The notes beneath the pieces are model-generated. The model had not been told where the DNA came from, did not search any database, and saw nothing but the letters and a program-made list of their open reading frames with translations. Position numbers and translations under genes: made by a program. Positions 35,401-45,550 of a DNA stretch of 64,000 nt are shown piece after piece (position 1 is the first letter of the stretch; each line of letters begins with the position of its first letter). The DNA comes from Chionoecetes opilio (Eukaryota; Arthropoda; Malacostraca; Decapoda; Majidae). The stretch is from the NCBI GenBank assembly GCA_016584305.1, contig JACEEZ010020317.1:600794-664793 (forward strand). The letters are read 5' to 3'.

Positions 35401-36747
35401 TTTGACAATGAGCCTTGACAATGTAACCACCCTTTTTGACTGTCATTATCCACTATTACTCACAATTAATGCAGGGATTTTTAGGTGAAAAGCATTACTT
35501 ATCAGATGAAAATATAACAATGCTAGGGAGCTTGCCACTGACATTTTTACTTTCAGCATGGAAATCACTGAAAGTCATGCATACTTGTATTGAATTTTTC
35601 TCCCTTTTCCGTAGGCAGCCAATGACATGCAATGGAAGGAAGGAATGGGAAAAGTTTGGCATAAGTGGTAGGAGCATACTTATATAATGATTTACATAAA
35701 AAAAAAAATCTGTACAGTGTGGTATGTTTTTTTTCTGTGTTAATTTCGAGTGCCATCTAATATGTGATGGAGGATAAGGTGTAAATACAAAATAAGAAAA
35801 TAATATTTAGACAAAAATATCAATTATAGCACTAAAAATGGAATTAGTACAATGTTAATAAGCCCCAAAAATGTAAGCATATTATGATTATGACACTAGA
35901 AAAATGGAAATAGCACGGTGTAGATATACAAAAACATGCAAGCATACAAAGATCATCAGACAAAAATATGGAAATAGTAGTGTAAATAAACTAAATCATG
36001 TAGGAGCATAAATCAAATAAAACCGAAACCTAAATAAATAAACCTAAGCATAAATCAAACTGTATAGTAACCTGGAGTGCTGAGTGGATTCGCAAATGTT
36101 ACAATGCCTTTAGCAGCGACAGCAGCGAGGAAGGTTGGCAGGGCGAGGATGCAATTTGGGGTGACCAAACAAACCACCTGGCCAGCTTCTAGTCCAGCTG
36201 CCTGCCACCCATAGCTGACATCACGCACCCACGTCGTCAGCTGGCTGTATTTCAGCCTCTCTCCTGACACACCATCTACCTAAAACAAACAAAATTGTTG
36301 CTTTCAAATTACAGGAACAACAAACAACAGGAACTACCACGTGTAGGTCACAGGAACTACCACGAGTAGGTCTCTTGTAGCTTTATTTTCTTATGTTATG
36401 TTCTTTCATCAATAAAATTACCTTTCTTACTGAATCAATCAATCCGAAGAACAAAAAATACAATAGTATAATTAATGAGGGGACTGATTTAAGTGTAACC
36501 ATGAGAAAAAAATAAAGTAAAACAAACGGTAACAAGCTAACCACATTTACGAACAACCAGAACAGCTTAAACCTTAAAACTATACACAAAATATATACAA
36601 ATACAATCTTACCAAGGCATCAATATCTCCAGCCTGGGCACATCTATCGAGAATGTAAGTGATGAAGGGTTTCTGGGGGACAGGGGCAATGTTCTCCCAT
36701 GTGCACCTAAGAACATGCTCTTCCTTCTCTACTCCCAATGCCACCAT
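23329..36747 (-). CDS. 4-coumarate-CoA ligase / luciferase-like acyl-CoA synthetase (11 coding exons)
   Basis: The joined exons (36747-36613, 36279-36072, 35081-34975, 31263-31061, 29901-29730, 28215-28069, 27336-27217, 26674-26594, 25632-25486, 25247-25082, 23447-23329) total 1605 bases and give 534 residues. That is the usual length of acyl-AMP-forming ligases, which activate a carboxylic acid with ATP and pass it to CoA. Visible motifs are the P-loop [12 protein letters not shown] (192-203), PFFHIFG (His239), CGAAPL, QGFGMTE (332-338), GWLHTGD (Asp414), [11 protein letters not shown] (428-438) and [11 protein letters not shown] with catalytic Lys521. Every intron is GT-AG and all phases agree. 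The start ATG is the first in frame after an acceptor at 36772, so a non-coding first exon lies upstream. The C-terminus is QQPSGA, with no SKL-type peroxisomal signal. The substrate cannot be told from sequence. Confidence 0.93.
23448..25081. other. Ligase intron 10
   Basis: 1.6 kb with a GC-richer island at 23940-24330 whose open frames on both strands have no recognised domain. It is possibly an old insert and is otherwise AT-rich. Confidence 0.6.
25082..25247 (-). CDS. Ligase coding exon 10
   Basis: Encodes [20 protein letters not shown] to SEDIIAWVK, the start of the mobile C-terminal domain. The donor AAAG|GTGAGT leaves one base of a split Glu codon. Confidence 0.94.
25486..25632 (-). 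CDS. Ligase coding exon 9
   Basis: Encodes [20 protein letters not shown] and onward, with TGD (ribose-binding Asp414) and the hinge [13 protein letters not shown]. Phase 0 on both sides. Confidence 0.94.
26105..26372. mobile_element. Foldback MITE in ligase intron 8
   Basis: Arms of about 130 bp (CAAGTTTACTTTCA...AAATTTC at the left, GAAATTT...TGAAAGTAAACTTG at the right) fold around a short centre with GATTTAGATC. The element is palindromic over most of its length and has no coding content. Confidence 0.75.
26594..26674 (-). CDS. Ligase coding exon 8
   Basis: Encodes 27 residues, [20 protein letters not shown] to RGPVITK, matching the G.LCVRGP.VMKGY region of the family. Phase 0 on both sides. 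Confidence 0.92.
27217..27336 (-). CDS. Ligase coding exon 7
   Basis: Encodes 40 residues, [20 protein letters not shown] to HITAHSEAK. It holds the QGFGMTE motif that closes over the adenylate. Confidence 0.93.
28069..28215 (-). CDS. Ligase coding exon 6
   Basis: Encodes 49 residues from [20 protein letters not shown] to VQEILSKK, including the conserved [11 protein letters not shown]. Phase 0 on both sides. Confidence 0.92.
28384..28475 (+). pseudogene. LINE reverse-transcriptase C-terminal scrap
   Basis: The plus-strand frame reads [19 protein letters not shown], then a stop, then GYLIVVHR. The pattern [18 protein letters not shown] is the usual tail of non-LTR retrotransposon polymerases. 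It lies in ligase intron 6, antisense to the host gene. Confidence 0.55.
28667..28869. mobile_element. piggyBac-like MITE, 203 bp (copy 1)
   Basis: TTAA on each side (28663-28666 and 28870-28873). The ends CCCCTTAAGACCC and GGACGTGAAGGGG are short inverted repeats starting CCCCTT. TTAA sites with CCC ends are typical of piggyBac. Confidence 0.7.
29296..29498. mobile_element. piggyBac-like MITE, 203 bp (copy 2, inverted)
   Basis: Same element in the second arm of the inverted duplication, with TTAA at 29292-29295 and 29499-29502. Confidence 0.7.
29730..29901 (-). CDS. Ligase coding exon 5
   Basis: Encodes [20 protein letters not shown] then HIFGIGMGL to LKALQTYK. The histidine of PFFHIFG matches the conserved active-site His of luciferase and 4CL. 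Confidence 0.92.
29902..31060. other. Ligase intron 4
   Basis: AT-rich, with no repeat or coding feature that can be supported. Confidence 0.6.
31061..31263 (-). CDS. Ligase coding exon 4 (AMP-binding P-loop)
   Basis: Starts [12 protein letters not shown] and carries [14 protein letters not shown], the ATP/AMP-binding signature. It ends ...LAMLSNI plus two bases at donor GG|GTAAGA. Confidence 0.93.
31729..34191 (+). mobile_element. 2463-bp DNA transposon with CACTG ends and TTA duplication
   Basis: The termini CACTGGGGAACAA at both ends (31729 and, inverted, 34191) are followed by imperfect continuation (TTGTTGAGTTAG, ATTCCAAA.CTG, CACGTCAAGTTTT) for about 120 bp. TTA duplicates at 31726-31728 and 34192-34194. 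The insertion split a CCCATTACCC minisatellite of the surrounding Helitron, so the empty site is obvious. One gene, 32211-33897, fills the centre. CACTG ends with a 3-bp duplication recall CACTA-type elements, but the encoded protein is not a standard CACTA transposase. Confidence 0.85.
32211..33897 (+). pseudogene. Transposase-like gene: ZAD-like zinc finger plus candidate RNase-H fold
   Basis: The ATG follows an acceptor-like TTTGTTTCAG. Part one reads [20 protein letters not shown] then ICGSF...[14 protein letters not shown], a Cys2-Cys2 module like the ZAD domain. At about 32485 a run of six A (five expected) shifts the frame. The downstream frame, open to TAA at 33897, continues [16 protein letters not shown] and onward. 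Candidate catalytic residues are Asp in FIDSSKR (codon 32989), Asp in [14 protein letters not shown] (33151) with YPCFLC.WDSRA just after, and acidic residues in [11 protein letters not shown] (33733-33747). Related uncharacterised proteins are widespread in animal genomes as multicopy genes. The terminal repeats here argue that it is a transposase. Inferred length without the frameshift is about 562 residues. Confidence 0.75.
34975..35081 (-). CDS. Ligase coding exon 3
   Basis: Encodes [20 protein letters not shown] to DNKNIK. The acceptor TTCACCAG completes the split Asp codon. The donor is AAA|GTGAGT, phase 0. Confidence 0.85.
35810..36010. repeat. Degenerate tandem repeat in ligase intron 2
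   Basis: Three diverged units of about 70 bases containing CTAAAAATGGAATTAGTAC-like and ATGTAAGCATA-like blocks. Confidence 0.4.
36072..36279 (-). CDS. Ligase coding exon 2
   Basis: Encodes [14 protein letters not shown] through FANPLSTP, the N-terminal domain with the usual ANPLYTP-like block. The donor CCAG|GTTACT is weak but phase-correct (phase 1). Confidence 0.88.
36613..36747 (-). CDS. Ligase coding exon 1
   Basis: Encodes residues 1-45 ([20 protein letters not shown] to AGDIDAL). The donor is TTG|GTAAGA, phase 0. The exon continues upstream as 5' leader to an acceptor TTTTCAG at about 36772. Confidence 0.85.
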
Positions 36748-37291
36748 GATTCCTCCAGTGGCCTCTCACGCCTGAAAAGAAAAAAATATTTTATTCAAGC
36801 AACTGAACAATAGTAAGAATTAGTGACATGGCTATAAATACACAATAAAAACAAACTAATTTTCATACCGAAGGGGAACAGATGGTCAAAAAGGATCATA
36901 ACTTTAGCATACTGATTTTTTGCAACATGTTTTATTGGATTACTCTCACTCAAAATGTAAGGGACAATAACTGCAGATGATATGACTGTAAATGAAAAAT
37001 TAAAATGCGGCTGTCTGGCAAATTTCACTATATAGTACATACAAAACTAAAATGACGTAAATACAGTCCACTGGTTTCATTATTTTGCCTCACCTCAAGA
37101 CTGCCTCATGAGTCCAGCACACTACCCCACAAACACACTTTGAATATAGCGATATAGTATATATAATTATAATATAGCGATAGACTGATAGTAGATACTA
37201 CACATGCATTAATGTACTGCTCCCCTTAACATATCACCTGAGTAGTCTTATTTTGGTCAATTTATGGTTACGAGCGAGTGCTCGTGAGTTC

Positions 37292-37720
37292 TCACTCACT
37301 CTGATTTTTCCGGGATAAGCGGCCGACCGACCCGACCCGGCCGACCATCACGCTTTTCAGGAGCTTATATCTTTGGAATCCCGCTTCCGATTGACAAGCG
37401 GTCTTCACCATCTGATAGCCACATTCAATCCCTACAGTTTCAGCGTAAAAAGGCAAAGGTAAATATGGTTTAGATGACAGCAGACAAATTTCCTTGCTAT
37501 CGAGAGTCCGGGTGACTCTCCCGCCGCACGCACGCCGCACCCGCACGCCGCACCCGAAACCCACCGCACGTGCGCACGTGCGGTGGGTTTCTACGGGCCC
37601 GCTCGTCCTTCGCCGATTAGGGCGTTTTACTGGTAATACTTGTCTCTCTCTACACCGTGCCTGCAACCCTAACAATAATTTCCATAAGAGATACAAAATC
37701 ACTGTAGCCTACTAGAAAGC
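37292..37720. other. GC-rich block of unknown origin
   Basis: A block of GC-rich sequence in AT-rich surroundings, with a 136-residue open frame on the minus strand that shows no recognised domain. It contains CGCACGCCGCACCCG repeats and the palindrome listed next. It is probably an unrecognised mobile element, because its edges are abrupt. Confidence 0.4.
37556..37591. repeat. 36-bp perfect palindrome
   Basis: GAAACCCACCGCACGTGC is followed immediately by its exact reverse complement. Confidence 0.85.
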
Positions 37721-38126
37721 TGAAATTTGGCATCTTCAGTTAAGTGTAATTTTTCTGCTGCACATCGTAAGATAAAAGAAGATTAAATAGATGTGGCCTT
37801 GACAATGATATTCAATATTTCATTCTATCCTGATGGTTCCAAGATAGGCATGACCAAGGATAATATACAAACTATCATTCTATCTACTATCCTCAGAATC
37901 CTCTATATACTATCCTTGGGCATGACCAAAGACTACAGTAATCTTTGGCATGACCATCCACTGGGTTTAGGGTGGTGGGGGGGATCATGTCCTTTGCTGC
38001 CCCTCCCCCCCTCCTTTCCTGGATTAGGCCTTCTAGCTCAGTAATGTAATTCTAAACGTTTAGATAGCGGGAGTATATTTCTTAGCTCCCCATGAAAAAG
38101 TTGCAGCGGGCGCCCTTGAAGATCTA

Positions 38127-38150
38127 TCTATAATAATATAAGCGAAAGTG

Positions 38151-38197
<47 letters not shown>

Positions 38198-39110
38198 GTG
38201 TGGTATAGGTTCCGCCCCCCGTGGCGCAAACACCTCATATGGCACCTTTTTGGAATCAGGTTGACCAGGGGAAGGTCATAAGCCCACTTATGAGATGATC
38301 CGATCACTTTTTTTCTTCTTTTTTTTAGCAGCCTATTAGCGAGAATTGTGAAAAAAAGTGGGTTGCGAGAATTGAGGAAACCTTGATGTAGGGTGATGGG
38401 TAATGGGTGAGTGAATGGGTGGGGTGATGGGTAATGGGTGTGGGGTGATGGGTGAGTGAATGGGTGGGGGGTGATGGGTGAAAGCCCACTTATGAGATGA
38501 TCCGATCACTTTTTTTTTTCTTTTTTTTAGCAGCCTATTAGCGAGAATTGTGAAAAAAAAGTGGGTTGCGAGAATTGAGGAAACCTTGATGTAGGGTGAT
38601 GGGTAATGGGTGAGTGAATGGGTGGGGTGATGGGTAATGGGTGTGGGGTGATGGGTAATGGGTGTGGGGTGATGGGTGAGTGAATGGGTGGGGGGTGATG
38701 GGTGAAAGCCCACTTATGAGATGATCCGATCACTTTTTTTTTTCTTTTTTTTTAGCAGCCTATTAGCGAGAATTGTGAAAAAAAAGTGGGTTGCGAGAAT
38801 TGAGGAAACCTTGATGTAGGGTGATGGGTAATGGGTGAGTGAATGGGTGGGGTGATGGGTAATGGGTGTGGGGTGATGGGTAATGGGTGTGGGGTGATGG
38901 GTGAGTGAATGGGTGGGGGGTGATGGGTTGGGGGTGATGGGTGATGGGTGAGGGAATAGGTGGGGGGTGATGGGTAATGGGTGAGTGAATGGGTGTGTGG
39001 TGATGGGTAATGGGTGAGTGAATGGGTGGGGGGTGATGGGTAATGGGTGGGGGGTGATGGGTAATGGGTGAGTGAATGGGTGGGGGGAATACATATCTCT
39101 TTATCTTCTA
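38127..39110 (+). mobile_element. Helitron-like copy B, 3' end missing
   Basis: It starts TCTATAATAATATAAGCG after an A, then (TCTG)n. A unit of about 200-225 bases beginning AGCCCACTTATGAGATGATC is present three times in tandem (38281, 38483, 38707), each ending in a GGTGATGGGT minisatellite. The copy stops after GGGGAATACATATCTC, with no 3' hairpin or CTAG, and copy C follows at once. Confidence 0.75.
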
Positions 39111-39134
39111 TCTATAATAATATAAGCGAAAGTG

Positions 39135-39165
<31 letters not shown>

Positions 39166-39902
39166 GTGTGTGTGTGGTATAGGTTCCGCCCCCCGTGGCG
39201 CAAACACCTCATATGGCACATTTTTGGAATCAGGTTGACCAGGGGAAGGTCATAAGCCCACTTATGAGATGATCCGATCACTTTTTTTTTTTTTTTTTTT
39301 TTTTGTTAGCAGCCTATTAGCGAGAATTGTGAAAAAAAAGTGGGTTGCGAGAATTGAGGAAACCTTGATGTAGGGTGATGGGTAATGGGTGAGTGAATGG
39401 GTGGGGTGATGGGTAATGGGTGAGTGAATGGGTGGGGTGATGGGTAATGGGTGTGGGGTGATGGGTAATGGGTGTGGGGTGATGGGTGAGTGAATGAGTG
39501 GGGGGTGATGGGTAATGGGTGAGTGAATGGGTGGGGGGTGATGGGTAATGGGTGAGTGAATGGGTGTGTGGTGATGGGTAATGGGTGAGTGAATGGGTGG
39601 GGGGTGATGGGTAATGGGTGAGTGAATGGGTGGGGGGTGATGGGTGAGTGAATGGGTGGGGGGTGATGGGTAATGGGTGAGTGAATGGGTGGGGGGTGAT
39701 GGGTAATGGGTGAGTGAATGGGTGGGGGGAATACATACATTTCTACATCCATGATTTCAGGAAAGTTAGAAGGGGCTATCTGGAGAGTCCATGTTTGGTG
39801 GGCCGAAGGCCCACCAAACACAGGTGGTGGGCCTCAGGCCCACCAATAGCCCTCCGCAGGAGCTAGCCAAAAAGTCCGCCCGGAGGGCGGCTTTGCGGCT
39901 AG
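39111..39902 (+). mobile_element. Helitron-like copy C, complete
   Basis: From TCTATAATAATATAAGCG at 39111 through the minisatellite to the 3' hairpin and GCGGCTAG at 39902. It contains TTTGGTGGGCCGAAGGCCCA-type internal hairpins. No protein gene. Confidence 0.82.
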
Positions 39903-40600
39903 TATAATAATATAAGCGAAAGTGTGTCTGTCTGTCTGTGTGTGTGTGTGGTATAGGTTCCGCCCCCCGTGGCGCAAACACCTCATATGGCACATTTTTG
40001 GAATCAGGTTGACCAGGGGAAGGTCATAAGCCCACTTATGAGATGATCCGATCACTCTTTTTTTTCTTTTTTTTTAGCAGCCTATTAGCGAGAATTGTGA
40101 AAACAAAAGTGGGTTGCGAGAATCGAGGAAGCCTTGATGTAGGGTGATGGGTAATGGGTGAGTGAATGGGTGGGGTGATGGGTAATGGGTGTGGGGTGAT
40201 GGGTGAGTGAATGGGTGGGGGGAGATGGGTTGGGGGTGATGGGTGAGGGAATAGGTGGGGGGTGATGGGTAATGGGTGAGTGAATGGGTGTGTGGTGATG
40301 GGTAATGGGTGAGTGAATGGGTGGGGGGTGATGGGTAATGGGTGAGTGAATGGGTGGGGGGTGATGGGTAATGGGTGAGTGAATGGGTGGGGGGTGATGG
40401 GTAATGGGTGAGTGAATGGGTGGGGGGAATACATACATTTCTACATCCATGATTTCAGGAAAGTTAGAAGGGGCTATCTGGAGAGTCCATGTTTGGTGGG
40501 CCGAAGGCCCACCAAACACAGGTGGTGGGCCGAAGGCCCACCAATAGCCCTCCGCAGGAGCTAGCCAAAAAGTCCGCCCGGAGGGCGGCTTTGCGGCTAG
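39903..40600 (+). mobile_element. Helitron-like copy D, joined to C
   Basis: Starts directly at TATAATAATATAAGCG, with the initial TC replaced by the AG of copy C's CTAG. Ends with the hairpin and CTAG at 40600, followed by T. Confidence 0.8.
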
Positions 40601-41066
40601 TATAACATAAGACACGATAGGATAGGCTAGAGCAACGTCATGTCATATCCAGTACTTGAGCAGGTCTTTACACAGCATAAGTTGATTCAATATTGATGAT
40701 GCACTACCCACGTAAGGCAAAGACCCTACGTGTGTCTTAATAAATTAGGGTGAAGGATTGCATTTATTTCATCTAACCCTTGGACCGCACCGCCCGCGAG
40801 TACGTGGGCAGGCAGAGGCGTGGCTGGCGGGGCTGTGGGTTGTGGATGCCGGTCAGGCGGGCGTAATGGGAGCTTGGAGGCGTGGGGTGGAGTCACGAGG
40901 GGCGCGTCAGCTGACTCATTCACATTCACGCGCTGGGGTGCCATAAGAGTCGAGGGTGTGGACATGCATGCTGAGCTGTGTGTGTGTCTGTGTGAGTGTG
41001 TATGTATAGGCAAACTGAATGAGCTGATTATCCATTTTTTCAGTCGATCTATCAGTCTCCTGTAAC
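40601..41066. other. GC-rich region upstream of the ligase gene
   Basis: 40780-40930 is rich in CpG (CCGCACCGCCCGCGAG). It may hold the promoter and non-coding first exon of the ligase gene, about 4 kb upstream of the first coding exon. No splice donor could be fixed, so this is only a suggestion. Confidence 0.3.
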
Positions 41067-41143
41067 GGGACTGGCGATAAGGGATATTTTTTGTTATCGT
41101 TGTTTTTTCTGTCCTCGGCTACCGGCTAGTCTCCTATAGTGTA

Positions 41144-41174
<31 letters not shown>
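41067..41174 (+). mobile_element. LINE-like 3' tail, copy 2
   Basis: GGACTGGCGATAAGGGATAT, T-rich middle, CTCCTATAGTGTATAT and a 28-base A-run. Confidence 0.6.
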
Positions 41175-42129
41175 CGCCAAACTATACATTCACTTTTTTT
41201 CATATAAACTACAATGAAGCTTAACCTGATTTAATCTTGGAAACCACATATTATTTAGAAGTATGTTTCAATCTGGTGATACCTGGATTACAGGAACCAA
41301 ATGTCAAAAGTTCAAAACTATTAGCTCTTTTTCTACGACCAGAGGGAGGATAATCAAGTAAAAGTGATGAAAAAATAAATAAATCATAATGAGAGAAATA
41401 TACTGGTACAGTACCTCCTATATGTAAGAAAAAATAGATATGTAAATAAAACCGCGCAGCAGCAACCCACAGACGGTGTGCGAAACGCCAAAAGGAGTCA
41501 TAAAAAATATCAATCGTTTGTCACGTGATCCAATACTGACCAATCCTGCGCAACTTGCTGTGGTAAGGTTAAAACAGCTGACCAAACTCTTCCTGTATGG
41601 CGGTGGAGGGACAAGGTGCCACTTCATAGTATATTGAATGGAACAAACACCGCTGTATTCTGCGTCTTCTCAGATCTCCTGAAGGTCTATGCCTGAAGAC
41701 ATTAAGCTGTACTAAGCGTGTATTTATTTTGTCAAGCAAGGATATGAATAAATTATATGCATGATGTGACAAAACTGTGTACCTAGAACGACTAGAACGT
41801 GTTATGGCACATTAATTAAGGAAGGATATTACGAACGTATGTGGTTGGCGCTGCGTATATGAATGGTTAGAAACATACTCGTATAACTAAATGACATAAG
41901 AGAGAGAGAGAGATAGAGAGAGAGAGTGATATGTGTGTGTGTGCGCACACACTTAACCCTGACTGGAAGACTTGAAAGAGAAAAGGGAAGTGTTATCTCA
42001 ACTTTCCGATGTAATAAAAAAAAAAAAAATTCACAAGTGCGACAATGTAATGAAGAGAAGAGGCGAACAATTATGGTATTTCTCTACTTCATCTCTCCAT
42101 AATGCCATGTGTTTCGACCGTTGCAATGA

Positions 42130-42130
<1 letters not shown>
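41175..42130. other. No gene seen
   Basis: AT-rich sequence with a short (GA)n at 41890-41927 and a TGTGTG/GCGCAC run at 41930-41950. Confidence 0.5.

Positions 42131-42194
<64 letters not shown>
42131..42194. repeat. (CT)n microsatellite
   Basis: Perfect CT dinucleotide tract of about 64 bases. Confidence 0.97.
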
Positions 42195-42196
<2 letters not shown>

Positions 42197-43223
42197 CCAC
42201 CGCCCTAACACTTCGCCCACTCCAGTCATTATTCACTGATGTACCCAACATTTAGCATTCCTTCCAAGGGGCTAATGATACTTTTCTCCCTGTTCACTAC
42301 CACTATTTATATCATCTTTCAATCGTTTTGTGACAACTAGAAGGACAGTCGATGAAACCAGGGCAAGAAAAGAGTATCTGCAGGTTGAACATACAGGCAA
42401 TGGAACTTTGGAGTACAATAGTCAGCAGGGCGTCACCGCTACCAATGGACGACAAAATAGTTCAATCAATCAGAAACTAGCTTAGCTCTACCTGTATTGG
42501 GAACACCTGATGTCAACGATGTAATATCACGCTCCTAACTCGAGGATTTTGTCAAGTTCATTTTCCTTGATGAAAGAATGAAGGCATAATGTTAGGTCAG
42601 AAAAGTTACGGTGACACAAATTTGAGGAAAGATGGATATGATAATAGGCTATATGATTATGGTGTACAAATACATACAGAAAAAGAGAAAATTTAGATGT
42701 AGCCGACTTATCTAAGCAAGCAATATCAACGTTAAGAGGACACAGCAGAAACATGCAAGAAAACTAACAAGAGAAGAGGAGATAGGAACGTATAAAATTT
42801 TCCTAAATAGAGAAATAAATTAGTGAAATGCACAAACGGAGGAAGGAGTGTGCGTGACAGTATACATAGATTTAAGAGAGCTATTTTAGTATCAAACGAC
42901 GGGACATCACAAGCTTGACTCCAACCTGTAAACATGCGAACAGGTAAATACATAGAAGGGCCATGTGGTTGCTATGAAGTTGCCACAGAAGAGCCATGTG
43001 GTCTGCTCCTGCCAGGTTAACGTAAGTTGTCTACAATTTCTTGACCTACTGATCCAACTCTACTCTCTTAGATACATAAAAGGACACGTCCAAATTGTTT
43101 CTGTCATTAATTTTTTTACTCACATTCTATACCTACTCTGTGACAGGTGATTAGGAGCTGCAGCGTGCAAGAAAATTTGCCTAAATAATCTCCGGTCAGC
43201 TGAGGATCGAACTCGTACGTATT
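42195..43223. other. No gene; member of a dispersed repeat at its end
   Basis: 42770-42955 shares TTTTCC(T/A)AAATAGAG and CCAACCTGTAAA...AGGTAA with 57480-57660 and, in part, with 63120-63185. It is otherwise unremarkable. Confidence 0.45.
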
Positions 43224-43280
43224 GAGAACATAAGAACATAAAGAAGCTATAAGAGGCCGTGAGACCTACACGTGGTAGTT

Positions 43281-43284
<4 letters not shown>
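43224..43284 (+). repeat. 60-bp dispersed motif, copy 1
   Basis: GAACATAAGAACATAAAGAA then GCTATAAGAGGCCGTGAGAC and CTACACGTGGTAGTTCCTGT. Close copies lie at 45482 and 59667, same strand. It is inferred to be a conserved block of a SINE-type repeat. Confidence 0.75.
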
Positions 43285-43433
<149 letters not shown>

Positions 43434-43439
43434 CCTTCA

Positions 43440-43706
43440 CTCATCCATTCACCCATGGTCTTATCCACGCGAGCAGGCTCGCTATCGCCAGTTTCACCCT
43501 CTCAGGGCGAGCTTTGAGCTCATTATTACCGATCTTTGGGCAATACTGGGACCTCCCACACCACACACCCCTATCCCCTTGCTCAAGGGGGACAGTACCG
43601 CCCGAATTTCACAGTGGAAAATTCCCCGAGAATGAGCGGGGTCGGGGATCGAACGCCGGACCACAGAATGATACCGAATGCCCTAACCAACTGAGCCACA
43701 CGGACG
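43440..43706 (-). mobile_element. tRNA-derived SINE, minus strand
   Basis: On the minus strand it starts CGTGTGGCTCAGTTGGTTAG (A-box-like) and has GGCGTTCGATCCCC (B-box) about 45 bases on. A non-tRNA body follows, ending before the (CA)n tract at lower coordinates. The A/B box spacing fits a polymerase III promoter. Confidence 0.7.
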
Positions 43707-43707
43707 T

Positions 43708-43805
<98 letters not shown>
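43706..43805. repeat. (TG)n microsatellite
   Basis: Perfect TG tract of about 100 bases, at the head of the SINE. Confidence 0.97.
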
Positions 43806-43806
<1 letters not shown>

Positions 43807-44088
43807 AGATCACAATAAAACCCTAACGCATTCTGAATTCTAGGATAAAAACACTAGAACTTCCGATTGCATGTGTCTGACTCTGTATTACTGATAGAAT
43901 AATTCTTCAGCCGACGTTATAACAGGAGTCGTGCAAGGAGCAGACGCCTCGCGTGGGTGTTTATGGCGGGTGCGTGTGCATGTGTGTGTAGGGCGAGGGT
44001 AGGGAAGGGGAGGGGGAGTGGATCTATAAGCAAGATAATGTTAAACTGACAGTAATGGACGGTTATAAGTCTTGTCAACCCGTTATTA

Positions 44089-44091
<3 letters not shown>

Positions 44092-44133
<42 letters not shown>
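44092..44133. repeat. (CT)n microsatellite
   Basis: CT tract of about 42 bases. Confidence 0.95.
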
Positions 44134-44139
<6 letters not shown>

Positions 44140-45038
44140 AACGTTGCAAATTCACTATAAGGTTTACTCTCCGTCCTGTATAACTATGTCCGTGGTCATT
44201 TCAAGTCTCAAATTGCTAACCACATCCTTCCCTCCCCCTCGCACGTGACTCCAGTAGCACGCGTCCTGGCTAAGTTTCTAAAGCTAACTTCTCCTAAAAC
44301 ATAGAAATTAATCAGTATCTCAATCTTTCAACTTTCCTTCCTTTGATGACCAAGTGGAATATCTCACTTCCATTTTCCTTTAAGTTTCATTTCCCTTTTT
44401 TAAGTATAAATCATGATGAGCAGGACAGAGTTCTTATTGGACCGAATTATACGTACTTTTGAGAGAGAGAGCAGGGGTGAACTTTATGGGGAACTATGTG
44501 GCCGTTTTTAAAGGTTATGTTTCAGTTCTGAGTGTTGATTTTTACGAAAAACTCACAAGATCTACCTCCACATATAAACCACTGTGTGTGTATATGTGTG
44601 TGTATGTGTATGTATATGTGTGTATGTGTGTGTATATGTGTATGCGTGTGTGTGTGTAAGCAAACACTTAATGACATATTACCGCGGTGCACCTCTCCGG
44701 ACCGCTATCCTTGTTCTCGTCATCATACAAAACATTGACTGACCATCCTGGAACATACGAATGCACGTACAGTATATCTAAAGGTCGGCTGTCACTTGCT
44801 ATAAAAAAATAAGCCTGATCAGGATTCATATAGCGTCACCAAGGCAGGCAGTGATGGCCGACCGTGCACCAGCCTCACTGCCCGCAGCTATACCCTATAC
44901 AAGCGGCCCCAGTATAAACGACGCATAATTATGGTGCAGCGAGTGCTTGTCAAAACATGGACACAACAAGGAACCTCAGCTTGAACGATGATATCATTTT
45001 GGTTTTCAAATGTTCAAGGTTATAATGGTATATGTGAA

Positions 45039-45040
<2 letters not shown>
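44134..45040. other. No gene; imperfect TG run
   Basis: TGTGTATATGTGTG-type run at 44582-44658. The rest shows no supported feature. Confidence 0.5.
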
Positions 45041-45115
<75 letters not shown>

Positions 45116-45116
45116 G

Positions 45117-45168
<52 letters not shown>

Positions 45169-45211
45169 ATGACAGGAATATACAATTAAAAGACGTACTT
45201 AATATTGTCTC

Positions 45212-45266
<55 letters not shown>

Positions 45267-45282
45267 CGAGAGCGAGAGCGAG

Positions 45283-45318
<36 letters not shown>

Positions 45319-45390
45319 GACAGAAAGAAAAATAGAAAGTAAAGACAGGAATATACAATCAAAAGACGTACTAAATCTTGTATCATCGAC
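45041..45390. repeat. (GA)n tracts within a tandem duplication
   Basis: GA tracts at 45041-45167 and 45214-45314, the second with five GCGAGA units. Each is followed by a nearly identical 42-base block starting GACAGGAATATACAAT (45172 and 45343). Confidence 0.85.
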
Positions 45391-45481
45391 CTGCATAACA
45401 TAAGGCCGAGGTATACCCACCACCACTGCTGCAAAGAGTAAATAATGACGTGCAGGATTACGGGCAATGACCTCTGATTTT

Positions 45482-45550
45482 ATAAGAACATAAGAAAATA
45501 AGGAAGCTACAAGAGGCCGTGCCGTGAGACCTACACGTGGTAGTTCCTGT
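45482..45550 (+). repeat. 60-bp dispersed motif, copy 2
   Basis: Same motif as at 43224, with a 5-base internal duplication (GCCGTGCCGTGAG). Confidence 0.75.

Noticed and set aside
37292..37702. 136-residue minus-strand open frame
   Set aside because: No recognisable domain; it runs through GC-rich repeats and a palindrome.
40726..41013. 95-residue minus-strand open frame
   Set aside because: Low-complexity His/Thr start and Pro-rich body in a CpG-rich region; more likely untranslated or regulatory.
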